A DNA stretch of 64,000 nt. It comes from Corynebacterium doosanense CAU 212 = DSM 45436. Its GTDB lineage: Bacteria > Actinomycetota > Actinomycetes > Mycobacteriales > Mycobacteriaceae. Numbering within the stretch: position 1 is the stretch's first letter; each line of letters begins with the position of its first letter. Below, piece by piece: positions 1 through 7,984 of this stretch. Under the pieces are notes generated by a model. That model searched no databases. It had not been told where the DNA came from and saw nothing but the letters and a program-made list of their open reading frames with translations. Both the position numbers and the translations under genes were made by a program. Where the stretch lies: contig NZ_CP006764.1 in NCBI RefSeq assembly GCF_000767055.1, positions 682,001-746,000 of the forward strand. The letters run 5' to 3'.

Positions 1-18
1 ATAAGAAGGAGCACTGAC

Positions 19-519
19 ATGCAGCCACTCGTCGGACTGATCATGGGTTCGGACTCGGACTGGGACACCGTCGCCCCGGCAGCCGAGGTCCTCGCGGGCT
101 TCGGCGTCCCCTTCGAGGTCGGCGTCGTCTCGGCGCACCGCACCCCGGACAAGATGCTCACCTACGCCCGTGAAGCACATGGCCGCGGCCTCAAGGTCAT
201 CATCGCCTGTGCGGGCGGCGCGGCTCACCTGCCGGGCATGGTCGCCGCCGCGACGCCGCTGCCGGTCATCGGCGTGCCCCGCGCGCTGAAGGATCTCGAC
301 GGCCTGGATTCCCTGCTCTCCATCGTGCAGATGCCCGGCGGCGTGCCCGTGGCCACCGTCTCCATCGGCGGCGCGAAGAACGCCGGCCTGCTCGCCGTGC
401 GCATCCTCGGCGCCGGCCACCCCGAGCTCACCGAGCGCATGGCCGATTACCAGCAGAACATGGCCGACGAGGTGGAGGAGAAGGACAAGAAGCTGCGCGC
501 CCGCCTGATGGGCGAGTAG
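19..519 (+). CDS. purE: N5-carboxyaminoimidazole ribonucleotide mutase PurE
   Basis: Class I PurE, 166 residues, the usual length. It converts N5-CAIR to CAIR in cytoplasmic de novo purine synthesis, normally after PurK. Visible features are the N-terminal GSDSDW phosphate-binding loop (residues 10-15), the SAHRTP motif near residue 40 and the GGAAHLPG motif near residue 66, all typical of the active site. A Shine-Dalgarno AGAAGGAG lies about 8 bases before the ATG. The next gene begins at the base after the stop codon, so the two are probably co-transcribed. purK would be expected just upstream, outside the window. Confidence 0.96.
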   Translation: MQPLVGLIMGSDSDWDTVAPAAEVLAGFGVPFEVGVVSAHRTPDKMLTYAREAHGRGLKVIIACAGGAAHLPGMVAAATPLPVIGVPRALKDLDGLDSLLSIVQMPGGVPVATVSIGGAKNAGLLAVRILGAGHPELTERMADYQQNMADEVEEKDKKLRARLMGE

Positions 520-999
520 GTGGAGAACATCCTCGTCCTGGGTTCCCGCGTCCAGGATGGCCTCCCCGCCCCGGTGCTGGAATCCAGGCTTCAGCGGGCA
601 CTGTTGCTTTTCGACGCCCGTCAGCGCCTCCGCCGCCCCACCCGCATCGTCGTCTCCGGGTTCCGGGAGGCTGACGCCATGGCCCGCTGGCTCATCGCGC
701 GCGGCATCCCCGCCGAGGCGATCCTTGAGGAACCCGCCGCCACCAGCACCAACGAGAACCTGGAGAACGCCCACCGGCTGCTCCCCGAGACGACCCGGTG
801 GCTGGTGGCCACCAGCGGCTACCACGCGCCCCGCGCCCGAATGTGGGCCTGGCACCTGGGCATTCCCGTGCGGGTGTTCGGTGCGGTCACCCCGCCAGCC
901 CGGAGATCGAAGCACCTGGTTCGCGAGGCCGTGGTGTTTCCCTACTCGCTCGCCCGGGTGCTGTGGCGCCGGTGGCGGTCCCGTGCCGCTCGGGCCTAA
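520..999 (+). CDS. YdcF/ElyC family DUF218 protein
   Basis: 159 residues from a GTG that directly follows the purE stop. The N-terminus (ILVLGSRVQDG, then PxxxLExRLxRAL) and the later ATSGYHAPRARM segment are typical of the DUF218/YdcF fold, a Rossmann-like domain in proteins linked to envelope functions (SanA, ElyC). No transmembrane anchor is visible, so this is a short cytoplasmic version ending in an Arg-rich tail. Substrate and reaction are unknown for this family. Being abutted to purE implies shared transcription, not necessarily shared function. A hairpin terminator follows at 1015-1042. Confidence 0.8.
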   Translation: MENILVLGSRVQDGLPAPVLESRLQRALLLFDARQRLRRPTRIVVSGFREADAMARWLIARGIPAEAILEEPAATSTNENLENAHRLLPETTRWLVATSGYHAPRARMWAWHLGIPVRVFGAVTPPARRSKHLVREAVVFPYSLARVLWRRWRSRAARA

Positions 1000-1014
1000 C
1001 GGGCAAACAACAAT

Positions 1015-1042
1015 GCGCCGCCCCAGTGAGTCAGGGCGGCGC
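1015..1042. terminator. Bidirectional hairpin terminator
   Basis: A perfect 9-bp inverted repeat GCGCCGCCC / GGGCGGCGC with a 10-base loop sits between two convergent genes. An A-rich stretch to its left could give a U-rich tail for the minus-strand transcript. No long T tract follows on the plus strand. Confidence 0.6.
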
Positions 1043-1062
1043 GTATCAAATCTCTGTTGTGC

Positions 1063-1683
1063 CTACTCTCCGCGGCGGACCAGCTTCGTGGTGTTCTCCG
1101 CGGTCCTCACCGAGGCGGTGATGAACTCGAGGATCAACCGCACGAAGATTAGCTGGAACAACACGGAGATGCCGACCGGAATCCAGCCGAACAGCAGCGT
1201 CACGAAGGCCAGCATCCCGCTTCCATCTTCGCCGGAAAGCAGCAGGATGAAGAACGGGAAGATCCAGAAGAAGAGGATCTGGATCGCGGCGGAAATGATG
1301 GCGATGATGTAAATGAACTTGGCGTAGCTGACCGACAGGTAGTTGTCGAAGTTGAAGTCGAACAGGGCGTTGAGGAAGTTCTTGGCACCCTTCGCGTTCG
1401 CGTCACCCGTCTCGTTGCTGGGCTGCTCCGAACCGAACACGGGGGAGGCCGGGTACGTGTTCTGTGACTGCTCCTGCCCATAAGCCGGAGCGGAGTAGGC
1501 GCCGGTCTGCTCCTGCCCGTAGGTCGGCGCCGGATAGGTGCTGGCCTGCTCCTGCCCGTATTCCGGTGCGGAGTGGGATCCGCCCTGCTCCTGCCCGTAG
1601 TTGTTGGCGGAGCTCTCGTCTGCCCGAGGGGTGTCGAAGGGGTCGTTCTGGTTCTCGGGAAAGCTGCCGTACGGGGAAGTCAT
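1063..1683 (-). CDS. DUF4282-type membrane protein with a Tyr/Gln-rich repeat N-terminus
   Basis: 206 residues. I chose the ATG that begins MTSPYGSFPEN; the frame stays open further upstream but that extension is unconvincing sequence. Residues 1-95 are low-complexity and rich in Tyr, Gln, Ser and Pro, with four YGQEQ units spaced exactly 13 residues apart. From about residue 105 comes a DUF4282-like domain: FLNALFDFNFDNYLSVSYAKFIY-type lead-in, two hydrophobic segments (about 125-145 and 155-185) and a charged C-terminus. This architecture is common in corynebacterial membrane proteins. Function unknown; disordered cytoplasmic tails of this kind often act as interaction regions, but that is inference. 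Confidence 0.75.
   Translation of the reverse strand: MTSPYGSFPENQNDPFDTPRADESSANNYGQEQGGSHSAPEYGQEQASTYPAPTYGQEQTGAYSAPAYGQEQSQNTYPASPVFGSEQPSNETGDANAKGAKNFLNALFDFNFDNYLSVSYAKFIYIIAIISAAIQILFFWIFPFFILLLSGEDGSGMLAFVTLLFGWIPVGISVLFQLIFVRLILEFITASVRTAENTTKLVRRGE
1468..1599 (-). repeat. 39-bp coding tandem repeat (YGQEQ, 13-residue period)
   Basis: Within the DUF4282-type gene, YGQEQ recurs four times at a spacing of 13 residues (39 bases), with linkers such as GGSHSAPE, ASTYPAPT and TGAYSAPA. The DNA units are similar but not identical. Confidence 0.8.
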
Positions 1684-1840
1684 GGGAGAAGGCCTTTTCT
1701 GAACTCTTGGTGTGGGGTGCTGTCGCCGTTGCGGAGTGCAACGTATAACGGAGATCTTAAGCAACGCGGCCACCTGCCACGACATTTCCGGGGGAATGCT
1801 CCCCGTGGCACAAAACCCGCGGGCCAGGAAAGCAGGGCGG

Positions 1841-2500
1841 CTAGGCCCGCGCGGTGACGCGTTCGTTTTCGGCGATCTCGCTGAGCCGGGACGTCGATAC
1901 GCGGCCAGCAACGACCACGCTGGATCCGCCCGCGGCGATGGGGGAGAGCACGTCGCGCTGGAAACTTTCCCGGTCGGTCCAGCCGGTGGAGAGCAGGCGT
2001 TCGGGAGTGCCGTCCGGCACCACCGAGGAGAGGGCCGGGGCATCGCCGTAGTAGACGTCGCCGTAGAAACGCACGATGGGTCCGAAGTCGAGCGCGCCCG
2101 CGGGGAGGGTTCCGCCGGATTCCTCGATGCCCCGGCCGAAGGGGTCGTCCGAGACGAGCACGGCGTCGGCGCCGGAGGAGGCCCAGGCGTCGTAACGCTC
2201 CAGCGACGTGAACACCGCGTCGACCTCACCCACGGCCGATGGGCCGCCGAAGCGCACCTCGATCCGGGCGGCGACGGCACCCAGGGCAGTCACCGCTGCC
2301 TGCCAACTCACCGGCAGGTCAATGGCGATGGCGGAGGAAGGGTCGAGGTCGAGCTCCTCGCCGAGCATGTTGGCAATTTTCGACGCCCAGTTGTCCAGCG
2401 TCTGTGCCGAGAAGTCCATGCGCGCGCCGGTGGTTTCGTTGTACACGGTCAGGCGCGGCGACGCGGGGTCGGTGGTGAGCAGATTCTCCAGGAGTCTCAT
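1841..2500 (-). CDS. TIGR03089 family protein
   Basis: 219 residues, beginning MRLLENLLTTDPASPRL. The sequence resembles the N-terminal part of AMP-dependent synthetases (adenylate-forming fold): a DFSAQTLDNWASKIANML segment and a later VVVAGRVSTSRL region, without the catalytic C-terminal half. This short actinobacterial family is TIGR03089 and is usually encoded beside LCP and wbbL genes, as here. No catalytic activity has been assigned to my knowledge. The LCP gene ends about 20 bases upstream on the same strand, so one transcript is likely. Confidence 0.82.
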   Translation of the reverse strand: MRLLENLLTTDPASPRLTVYNETTGARMDFSAQTLDNWASKIANMLGEELDLDPSSAIAIDLPVSWQAAVTALGAVAARIEVRFGGPSAVGEVDAVFTSLERYDAWASSGADAVLVSDDPFGRGIEESGGTLPAGALDFGPIVRFYGDVYYGDAPALSSVVPDGTPERLLSTGWTDRESFQRDVLSPIAAGGSSVVVAGRVSTSRLSEIAENERVTARA

Positions 2501-2520
2501 GCCCGCCCACTCTAGGCACG

Positions 2521-4083
2521 CTAGTTGATGCAGCGCGGGCCCGAGCCGCCGGCGGTGATCTCCGGGGCCACCTCGGCGTTGCCGAAGTCGGCGCCCGGCG
2601 TGCCCACCGGTTCGGACTCCGCGGAGGACGCGGCCGCGGATGGGGAGGTGTCTCCGGGCTCGCCCGCCGGGCCGGCGTAGTCGTCGGCCGTGACCACGAT
2701 GATGGTGGAGTCGTCCAACCCGTCGTTGGTGGTGATGGGCAGGCCACCGAGGAGCTTGGACATGGCGATCGCCGCCTCGCTCGTCGGGTCGGCCGCGACG
2801 ACCTGGCTCATGCTGTAGACCCCCTCGAGGGCGTTGGCGGTCTCGGTGACGTTGACACCGCGCTCGCCGAGCCAGCCGCCCACCCCGTCTGCCTGGCCCG
2901 AAAGGGTTCCGGCGTTGAGCACGTGGACCTCCATGTCGGCCAGCGCGGGATCGACGGTCGGCGCACCTGGGGCAGCCGAGGTCGTCGCCGTGGCAGTCTC
3001 GGGTGTGGTCATGTCGTCGAAGAACTCGTGCACCTCAGCGGAGTCAACGGTGACGATGGACTCGCCGTAGTCGCCCACGCCGTCGACCGAGGTGACGGGA
3101 ATAGTGGTGAACGTGACGTTGCCGCCGGCGAGGTCGGCGAGCTGGGAGCCGAAGGACACGATGTTCCAGCCCTCGTCGATGATCACGGACTTCTCCACGG
3201 CCTTGGACAGGTCGGAGAGCTTGGAAGGGTTGGCGAGGGTGCCGGCGGAGAGGATCTTGTTCACCAGCGAAGCCATGAACGCCTGCTGGCGGACGATGCG
3301 GTCGAGGTCGCCGCGCGGCAGGCCGTGGCGCTGGCGGACGAAGGCGAGCGCCTGGTAGCCGTCGAGCGTCTGCTCGCCGTCGGGGAAGACGGCGCCGGAG
3401 AACTCGTCGTCGACCGGCTCCGTGAGGCAGACGTCCACCCCGCCGACGGCGTTGGTCAGGGACACAAAGCCGTGGAGACCGATCTCGGCGTAGTGGTCGA
3501 TGTCCACACCGGTGAGGTCACCGACGGCATCGATGAGCCCGGAACGCCCGGCCTCGACGAGCGAGGTGCCGGATTTACCGTCGTCGGCGGCGGCCTGTTT
3601 GTGGGCGGTGTAGACGCCGTTGATCTTCATGTTCCCGAACTCACCGTCGCTGATGTACGTGTCCCGCGGGATGGACACGGCCGTGGCGCGGGAGCCGTCG
3701 TTGGGCACCCGGATGAGCATCATCGTGTCGGTGTTCTCCTCGCCGTCGTCGAAGCCGGCGTTCATGCGGGCCAGCTCCTCCTCGGGCAGGGGCTCACCCT
3801 GGGCGTCGGTGCGCGAGTCGGTGCCCACTAGCAGGATGTCCACGGCCCCGTCGGCGGCCTTCTCCCGCTGGTCGTCGTCGCCTCCCAGCCCGAGGTTGGC
3901 GGCCGAGGCGACGTCGTTGCCCAGGCGTCCGATGGTGAAGTACCCCATGGCGGAGAACGCCAGCACGAGGACGGAGAGGAAGGTGATGATGACCTTGGCG
4001 TACGCGGATCCGTGCTGCGCAGTCGGCTCGCTGGCCGGGGGAGCGGCCTGGATGTCGCGAGCTGAGCGTTGGTGGTTGGTCAC
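2521..4083 (-). CDS. LCP family (LytR-CpsA-Psr) cell-wall polymer ligase with LytR_C domain
   Basis: 520 residues. An N-terminal cytoplasmic stretch is followed by one transmembrane segment at about residues 31-49. The extracellular LCP catalytic domain follows, with the TDSRTDAQ segment, an SIPRDTYI loop, KINGVYT and an FVRQRHGLPRGDLDRIVRQQ helix whose arginines bind the polyprenyl pyrophosphate. Around residues 375-450 there is a LytR_C domain, then a Ser/Pro-rich tail with a lone Cys near the C-terminus. In corynebacteria, LCP enzymes attach arabinogalactan to peptidoglycan. The divergent wbbL-like gene, which builds the rhamnose linker of that polymer, fits this role. Confidence 0.9.
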   Translation of the reverse strand: MTNHQRSARDIQAAPPASEPTAQHGSAYAKVIITFLSVLVLAFSAMGYFTIGRLGNDVASAANLGLGGDDDQREKAADGAVDILLVGTDSRTDAQGEPLPEEELARMNAGFDDGEENTDTMMLIRVPNDGSRATAVSIPRDTYISDGEFGNMKINGVYTAHKQAAADDGKSGTSLVEAGRSGLIDAVGDLTGVDIDHYAEIGLHGFVSLTNAVGGVDVCLTEPVDDEFSGAVFPDGEQTLDGYQALAFVRQRHGLPRGDLDRIVRQQAFMASLVNKILSAGTLANPSKLSDLSKAVEKSVIIDEGWNIVSFGSQLADLAGGNVTFTTIPVTSVDGVGDYGESIVTVDSAEVHEFFDDMTTPETATATTSAAPGAPTVDPALADMEVHVLNAGTLSGQADGVGGWLGERGVNVTETANALEGVYSMSQVVAADPTSEAAIAMSKLLGGLPITTNDGLDDSTIIVVTADDYAGPAGEPGDTSPSAAASSAESEPVGTPGADFGNAEVAPEITAGGSGPRCIN

Positions 4084-4212
4084 GAGTCACGCACTTTCGG
4101 GGAAACCTCTGAGGGACGGGGCAGTACTTCCGCGCAAGTCTATTGCATGGGGGAGTGATATTCGGACTGCGCGGGCCAGTCCTCCCCGGTTGTCCCCGGT
4201 GTCGCCGGTAGC

Positions 4213-5112
4213 ATGTCGCGCATTGTGACTACAGAAAACAGCAGACCCCTGGCCGTCGTGACGGTGACCTACTCCCCGGGAGAGCACCTGGCAGCGTTCC
4301 TCGACTCCGTCGCGGAGGGTTATTCGGGTGAGACGCTGACCGTCCTCGCCGACAACGGCTCCACGGACGGGGTCCCGGAGGAGGCGACCCGCGTGCGCTC
4401 GGACGTGGAGTTCCTCCCCACCGGCGGCAACCTCGGTTACGGACGCGGCATGAACGCCGGGGTGCGCGCGCTGCAAGAAAGAAAGGAACAGGAGCTAATC
4501 GACGGCGAGTTCCTCCTCCTGTCGAACCCGGACGTGACGTTTGACCCGGGGGCCATCGACACCCTGGTCGAGTGCGCCCGCCGGTGGCCCGATGCGGCGG
4601 CCGTGGGCCCCCGGATCGACCTGGGTGACGGCACCACGTACCCCTCCGCGCGCGCCGTGCCGACGATGCGCAACGGCATCGGGCACGCGCTGTTCGCCGA
4701 TCTGTGGCCGGGCAACCCCTGGTCCGCCGCGTACCGCGACGACGCTGACATGGAGACCGAGCGCGCCGCCGGCTGGCTGTCGGGCTCCTGCCTACTGGTG
4801 CGCTGGGAGGCCCTCGAGGCGGTCGGCGGGTTCGACGAGCGCTACTTCATGTACATGGAGGACGTCGACCTGGGCGACCGGTTCGCCCGCGCCGGCTACC
4901 GCAACGTCTACTGCCCCGACGCCGTGATCCGCCATGACCAGGGTCATTCCACCAAGACCAGGGGCGCGACGATGCTGCCGGCCCACCATGCCAGCGCGTA
5001 CCGCTTCCAGGCGGACCGTCACCCGGCGTGGTGGCAGGCGCCGCTACGCGGGCTGCTACGCGTGGGGCTCGCTGTGCGCGCCCGCGCGATGGTGGCTGCG
5101 AGTCGTCGATAA
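4213..5112 (+). CDS. wbbL: Family 2 glycosyltransferase, WbbL-like rhamnosyltransferase
   Basis: 299 residues. GT2 fold: an AVVTVTYSPGEHL start, NGSTDGVPE, GGNLGYGRGMN and SNPDVTFDPGA (the DxD-equivalent region), then AAGWLSGSCLLVR and the diagnostic RYFMYMEDVDLGDR acceptor-side motif. WbbL transfers rhamnose to GlcNAc-PP-decaprenol, making the linker between peptidoglycan and arabinogalactan. Start choice is uncertain. The ATG at 4213 overlaps a possible -10 TAGCAT (4209-4214), so a GTG at 4225 (protein starting MTTENSRP) may be the real start. It lies upstream of manC, but a promoter-like region separates them. Confidence 0.86.
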   Translation: MSRIVTTENSRPLAVVTVTYSPGEHLAAFLDSVAEGYSGETLTVLADNGSTDGVPEEATRVRSDVEFLPTGGNLGYGRGMNAGVRALQERKEQELIDGEFLLLSNPDVTFDPGAIDTLVECARRWPDAAAVGPRIDLGDGTTYPSARAVPTMRNGIGHALFADLWPGNPWSAAYRDDADMETERAAGWLSGSCLLVRWEALEAVGGFDERYFMYMEDVDLGDRFARAGYRNVYCPDAVIRHDQGHSTKTRGATMLPAHHASAYRFQADRHPAWWQAPLRGLLRVGLAVRARAMVAASRR

Positions 5113-5210
5113 GCGGCCGTAACCACGGCGGGCCGGAGCAGCGGCGGGGAGCCGGGCCGGTATCTTCTAATTTCAGCTATATACATTTATGAAGTGAGGA
5201 TTTACACGCC

Positions 5211-6290
5211 ATGGCCCATCCTGAAGCGGTAGACGCAGTCATTCTGGTCGGAGGACGCGGCACCCGCCTGCGCCCGCTCACCGTGAACACGCCGAAGCCG
5301 ATGCTTCCGACGGCCAACGCGCCCTTCCTCAAACACCTGCTCGCGCGCATCAAGTCCGCCGGCATCACGCACGTGGTCATGGGCACCTCCTACCGCGCCG
5401 AGGTGTTCGAGGAGTACTTCGGCGACGGCTCCGACATGGGCCTGGAGATCGAGTACGTCGTCGAGGAGGAGGCCCTCGGTACCGGCGGCGCCATCCGCAA
5501 CGTCTACGACAAGCTCCGTGCCGACACGGTCATGGTGTTCAACGGCGATGTGCTCGCCTCCACCGACCTCACCGCGGTGCTGGACACCCACGAGAACACC
5601 GGTGCCGATCTCACCATGCACCTGGTCCGGGTCTCCGACCCGCGCGCGTACGGCTGTGTGCCCACGGATGCCAACGGCAATGTCACCGAGTTCCTGGAGA
5701 AGACCGAGGATCCGCCGACCGACCAGATCAACGCCGGCTGCTACGTCTTCCGCCGCGAGCTCATCGAAGAGATCCCCGCCGGCCGCGTGGTCTCCGTGGA
5801 GCGGGAGACCTTCCCGCAGGTGCTCAAGGAGGGCCGGAAGGTCGCCGGGCACGTGGATACCGCCTACTGGCGGGACATGGGCCGGCCGGACGACTTCGTG
5901 CACGGCTCCGCCGACCTGGTGCGCGGGGTGGCGTACTCCCCGCTGCTCGAGGGCCGCACCGGCGAGGCGATCGTCGACGAGTCCGCGGGTATCGCCGGGG
6001 GAGTGCTGCTGCTCGGCGGCACATCGGTCGGCCGTGGCTGCGAGATCGGGGCGGGCGCGCGTATCGACGGCTCCGTCATCTTCGACGGCTGCACCATCGA
6101 GCCGGGTGCGCAGATCCGCGACTCCATCATCGCCGCTGGTGCGAGCATCGGCGCGAACGCGCGGATCGCCGACTGTGTCATCGGTGAGGGTGCCAGCATC
6201 GGCGCGCGCTGCGAGCTCATGGGCGGTATGCGCATCTGGCCGGGCGTGCAGATTCCCGACACCGGAGTGCGTTTTTCCGCCGACGCGTAG
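5211..6290 (+). CDS. manC: Mannose-1-phosphate guanylyltransferase (GDP-mannose pyrophosphorylase)
   Basis: 359 residues. Nucleotidyltransferase domain at residues 1-235 with the signature VGGRGTRLRPLTVNTPKPML and a later NGDVL metal-binding Asp. The C-terminal 110 residues form a left-handed beta-helix of hexapeptide repeats (IGAGARIDGS, IGANARIADC, IGEGASIGAR). It makes GDP-mannose from GTP and mannose-1-phosphate for lipomannan and other mannosylated cell-wall glycans. Orthologues are confusingly called rmlA2 in C. glutamicum and manB in M. tuberculosis. A ribosome-binding site AAGTGAGGA precedes the ATG by about 12 bases, and an AT-rich promoter region (TATATACAT) lies around 5179-5186. 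Confidence 0.9.
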   Translation: MAHPEAVDAVILVGGRGTRLRPLTVNTPKPMLPTANAPFLKHLLARIKSAGITHVVMGTSYRAEVFEEYFGDGSDMGLEIEYVVEEEALGTGGAIRNVYDKLRADTVMVFNGDVLASTDLTAVLDTHENTGADLTMHLVRVSDPRAYGCVPTDANGNVTEFLEKTEDPPTDQINAGCYVFRRELIEEIPAGRVVSVERETFPQVLKEGRKVAGHVDTAYWRDMGRPDDFVHGSADLVRGVAYSPLLEGRTGEAIVDESAGIAGGVLLLGGTSVGRGCEIGAGARIDGSVIFDGCTIEPGAQIRDSIIAAGASIGANARIADCVIGEGASIGARCELMGGMRIWPGVQIPDTGVRFSADA

Positions 6291-6563
6291 GCGACACGCC
6301 GAAGGTTGGTCGTACTTCCCAGATCTAGGGGTGGCCGACACTATATCTAGTACCCCCGCACCCTGCCCCCGGGCCGGGTGCGTTGTTACGCGTGTGACTC
6401 AGGTGAACTGTGGCCTGCGTTATCGCTGGCAAAACCATGAATTGGCCACTTCCGGGTTGACGATATTTAGTGTCCGCAGGTTTAATCACATGGGTGTAAG
6501 CAACTGACCCCGACGAGCGGGTCGGCCGACCGGCGTGAGAGAACGATAGAGAAAGGACACTGC

Positions 6564-6863
6564 ATGGAAGACATGGCCAAAAATGCCATTGTCCGTGGTG
6601 GAACCGCCGCGCAGATGTCACTGGACGAATTGTTCGGCGCCGTCGAGCAGGAGTGGCAGGACCAGGCGCTCTGCGCCCAGACCGACCCCGAGGCCTTCTT
6701 CCCCGAGAAGGGCGGATCCACCCGCGAGGCCAAGCGCATCTGCCAGGCCTGCGCCGTCCGCGACGAGTGCCTCGAGTACGCGCTCGAGCACGACGAGCGT
6801 TTCGGCATCTGGGGCGGCCTGTCCGACCGTGAGCGCCGCCGGCTCAAGCGGCAGATCGGCTAG
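6564..6863 (+). CDS. whcD: WhiB-family iron-sulfur regulator WhcD (WhiB2)
   Basis: 99 residues. The four Cys that bind the [4Fe-4S] cluster are C37, C60, C63 and C69 (C-x22-C-x2-C-x5-C). They are followed by the GIWGG turn and a basic DRERRRLKRQ tail. This is the WhiB2 type; orthologues act in cell division and septation control, probably as partners of the housekeeping sigma factor. The position between GDP-mannose pyrophosphorylase and phosphomannomutase genes is the conserved one. The 270-base upstream region carries no other gene, so separate regulation is likely. A ribosome-binding site AGAAAGGA lies about 8 bases before the ATG. Confidence 0.93.
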   Translation: MEDMAKNAIVRGGTAAQMSLDELFGAVEQEWQDQALCAQTDPEAFFPEKGGSTREAKRICQACAVRDECLEYALEHDERFGIWGGLSDRERRRLKRQIG

Positions 6864-6880
6864 ATCTCGTCTCGTTCAGC

Positions 6881-6907
6881 GCGCCCGGGGAGTGACCTCC
6901 CGGGCGC
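6881..6907. terminator. Hairpin terminator after whcD
   Basis: A perfect 9-bp stem GCGCCCGGG / CCCGGGCGC with a 9-base loop is followed by TTTCTG. It lies between whcD and a convergent gene, so it probably serves whcD. Confidence 0.75.
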
Positions 6908-6928
6908 TTTCTGCTGCTCGGGGCGCTT

Positions 6929-7384
6929 CTAGGGCTCGAAATCCGGCAGGATGTCCCGCGGGTCAATGTTGAGGTAGCTCGACGCCAACGCCGCGAGCAC
7001 CCAGGAGAGCAGCTCCTGGCGCTCATCCGTGGTCTTCGCCCGCTCCTCGATGGGCTGGCGGAAGATCACCATGCGCGCCCGGGTCGGGCGACCCTGGGCA
7101 TCCACTCCCGCGGGCAAGATCCGGCCAAGCGGGACCGGGCCCTCGGCAACGATGTCGTCGGGCAGCACGGTGCTGTCGGCGGAGAGCTGCATCCGGGGGA
7201 CGGTGTCCACCGCCAGGTCGAGCGCCGCGAGCTGATCGCGGTAGGAGTTGTGGATGGGGGAGTAGGCGTCGAGCACCGCCATGTCGAACTGCTGGGAGCG
7301 GGTGCGGTAGCGCGGAATGGCCTCGGGAACGATCGGCCCGCGGATGCCGCGGCCGCGACGGTTGCGGAAGGTTCTGGTGTGCAC
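6929..7384 (-). CDS. Rv3259-like protein (metallopeptidase family by name, no HExxH)
   Basis: 151 residues, Arg-rich at the N-terminus (RNRRGRGIRGPIVPEAIPRYRTRSQQFD), then AVLDAYSPIHNSYRDQLAALDLAVDTVPRM. This matches what I recall of the actinobacterial Rv3259 family, often labelled metallopeptidase. The zinc motif HExxH expected for such an enzyme is not present; the C-terminus reads RQELLSWVLAALASSYLNIDPRDI. Either this subfamily is non-catalytic or the label does not apply. It runs divergently from the DUF3499 gene, the conserved neighbour arrangement in the mannose cluster. Function unknown. Confidence 0.62.
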   Translation of the reverse strand: MHTRTFRNRRGRGIRGPIVPEAIPRYRTRSQQFDMAVLDAYSPIHNSYRDQLAALDLAVDTVPRMQLSADSTVLPDDIVAEGPVPLGRILPAGVDAQGRPTRARMVIFRQPIEERAKTTDERQELLSWVLAALASSYLNIDPRDILPDFEP

Positions 7385-7463
7385 GCCTGCAAGGTTAGGG
7401 CCCCGCGCGCCTCCCGCCGCCGCGACATGCGCCCGCGGTCTGTAAAAATCTCAACCAAGGGTT

Positions 7464-7469
7464 TAGACT
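7464..7469 (+). promoter_or_regulatory. -10 element TAGACT of a leaderless DUF3499 gene
   Basis: TAGACT lies 8 bases before the GTG at 7478, so transcription should begin at or next to the start codon. No Shine-Dalgarno is visible. Confidence 0.55.
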
Positions 7470-7477
7470 TGGCCACC

Positions 7478-7930
7478 GTGAACCACTATCGACGCTGTTC
7501 CCGCCCCGGCTGTGGCAAACCCGCCGCCGCGACGCTGACGTACGCCTACGCGGAATCCACCGCGGTCATCGGCCCGCTGGCACCCGCCGCCGAGCCGCAC
7601 AGCTGGGACCTCTGCGAGCGCCACGCGGAGAAGATCACCGCCCCGCTCGGGTGGGAGATGCTGCGTGTGGACAACATCGAGCTCGATGACGATGACGATC
7701 TCACGGCCCTGGCCGAGGCCGTGCGCGAGGCCGGCCGGGTCACCTCCGGGCTGGTGGAGTCCCGGGGCGCCGACCCCATCGAGAACCCGGAAAACTACCG
7801 CGACGCCGCCGACCCGGACGCCTCGGATCACCCGGTGTTCCGCACCAAACGCATCGCCGCCGACAACGAAACCCGGCGTTCGCACCTGCGCGTGGTGCGT
7901 CACGCGGACGATTCGCGGGAGAACAACTGA
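7478..7930 (+). CDS. DUF3499 family protein with a Cys-rich N-terminus
   Basis: 150 residues from a GTG (MNHYRRCSRPGCGKP). The start is decided by the -10 hexamer 8 bases upstream; the frame is open further upstream but would cross that promoter. Cysteines at residues 7 and 12 (CSRPGC) plus WDLCERHAE near residue 45 look like a small zinc ribbon. The second half is acidic and probably disordered. DUF3499 is conserved across Actinobacteria beside manB and has no assigned function to my knowledge. The manB gene starts about 55 bases downstream. Confidence 0.82.
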   Translation: MNHYRRCSRPGCGKPAAATLTYAYAESTAVIGPLAPAAEPHSWDLCERHAEKITAPLGWEMLRVDNIELDDDDDLTALAEAVREAGRVTSGLVESRGADPIENPENYRDAADPDASDHPVFRTKRIAADNETRRSHLRVVRHADDSRENN

Positions 7931-7984
7931 GGTCGGGTTAGACTCGTCGGCGACAGTATTACCGCCCCGAAAGGTCCCGCCGAC

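Noticed and set aside
1684..2280. N-terminal extension of the DUF4282-type gene
   Set aside because: The extension is shadow sequence of the TIGR03089 gene; MTSPYGSFPEN is the natural start.
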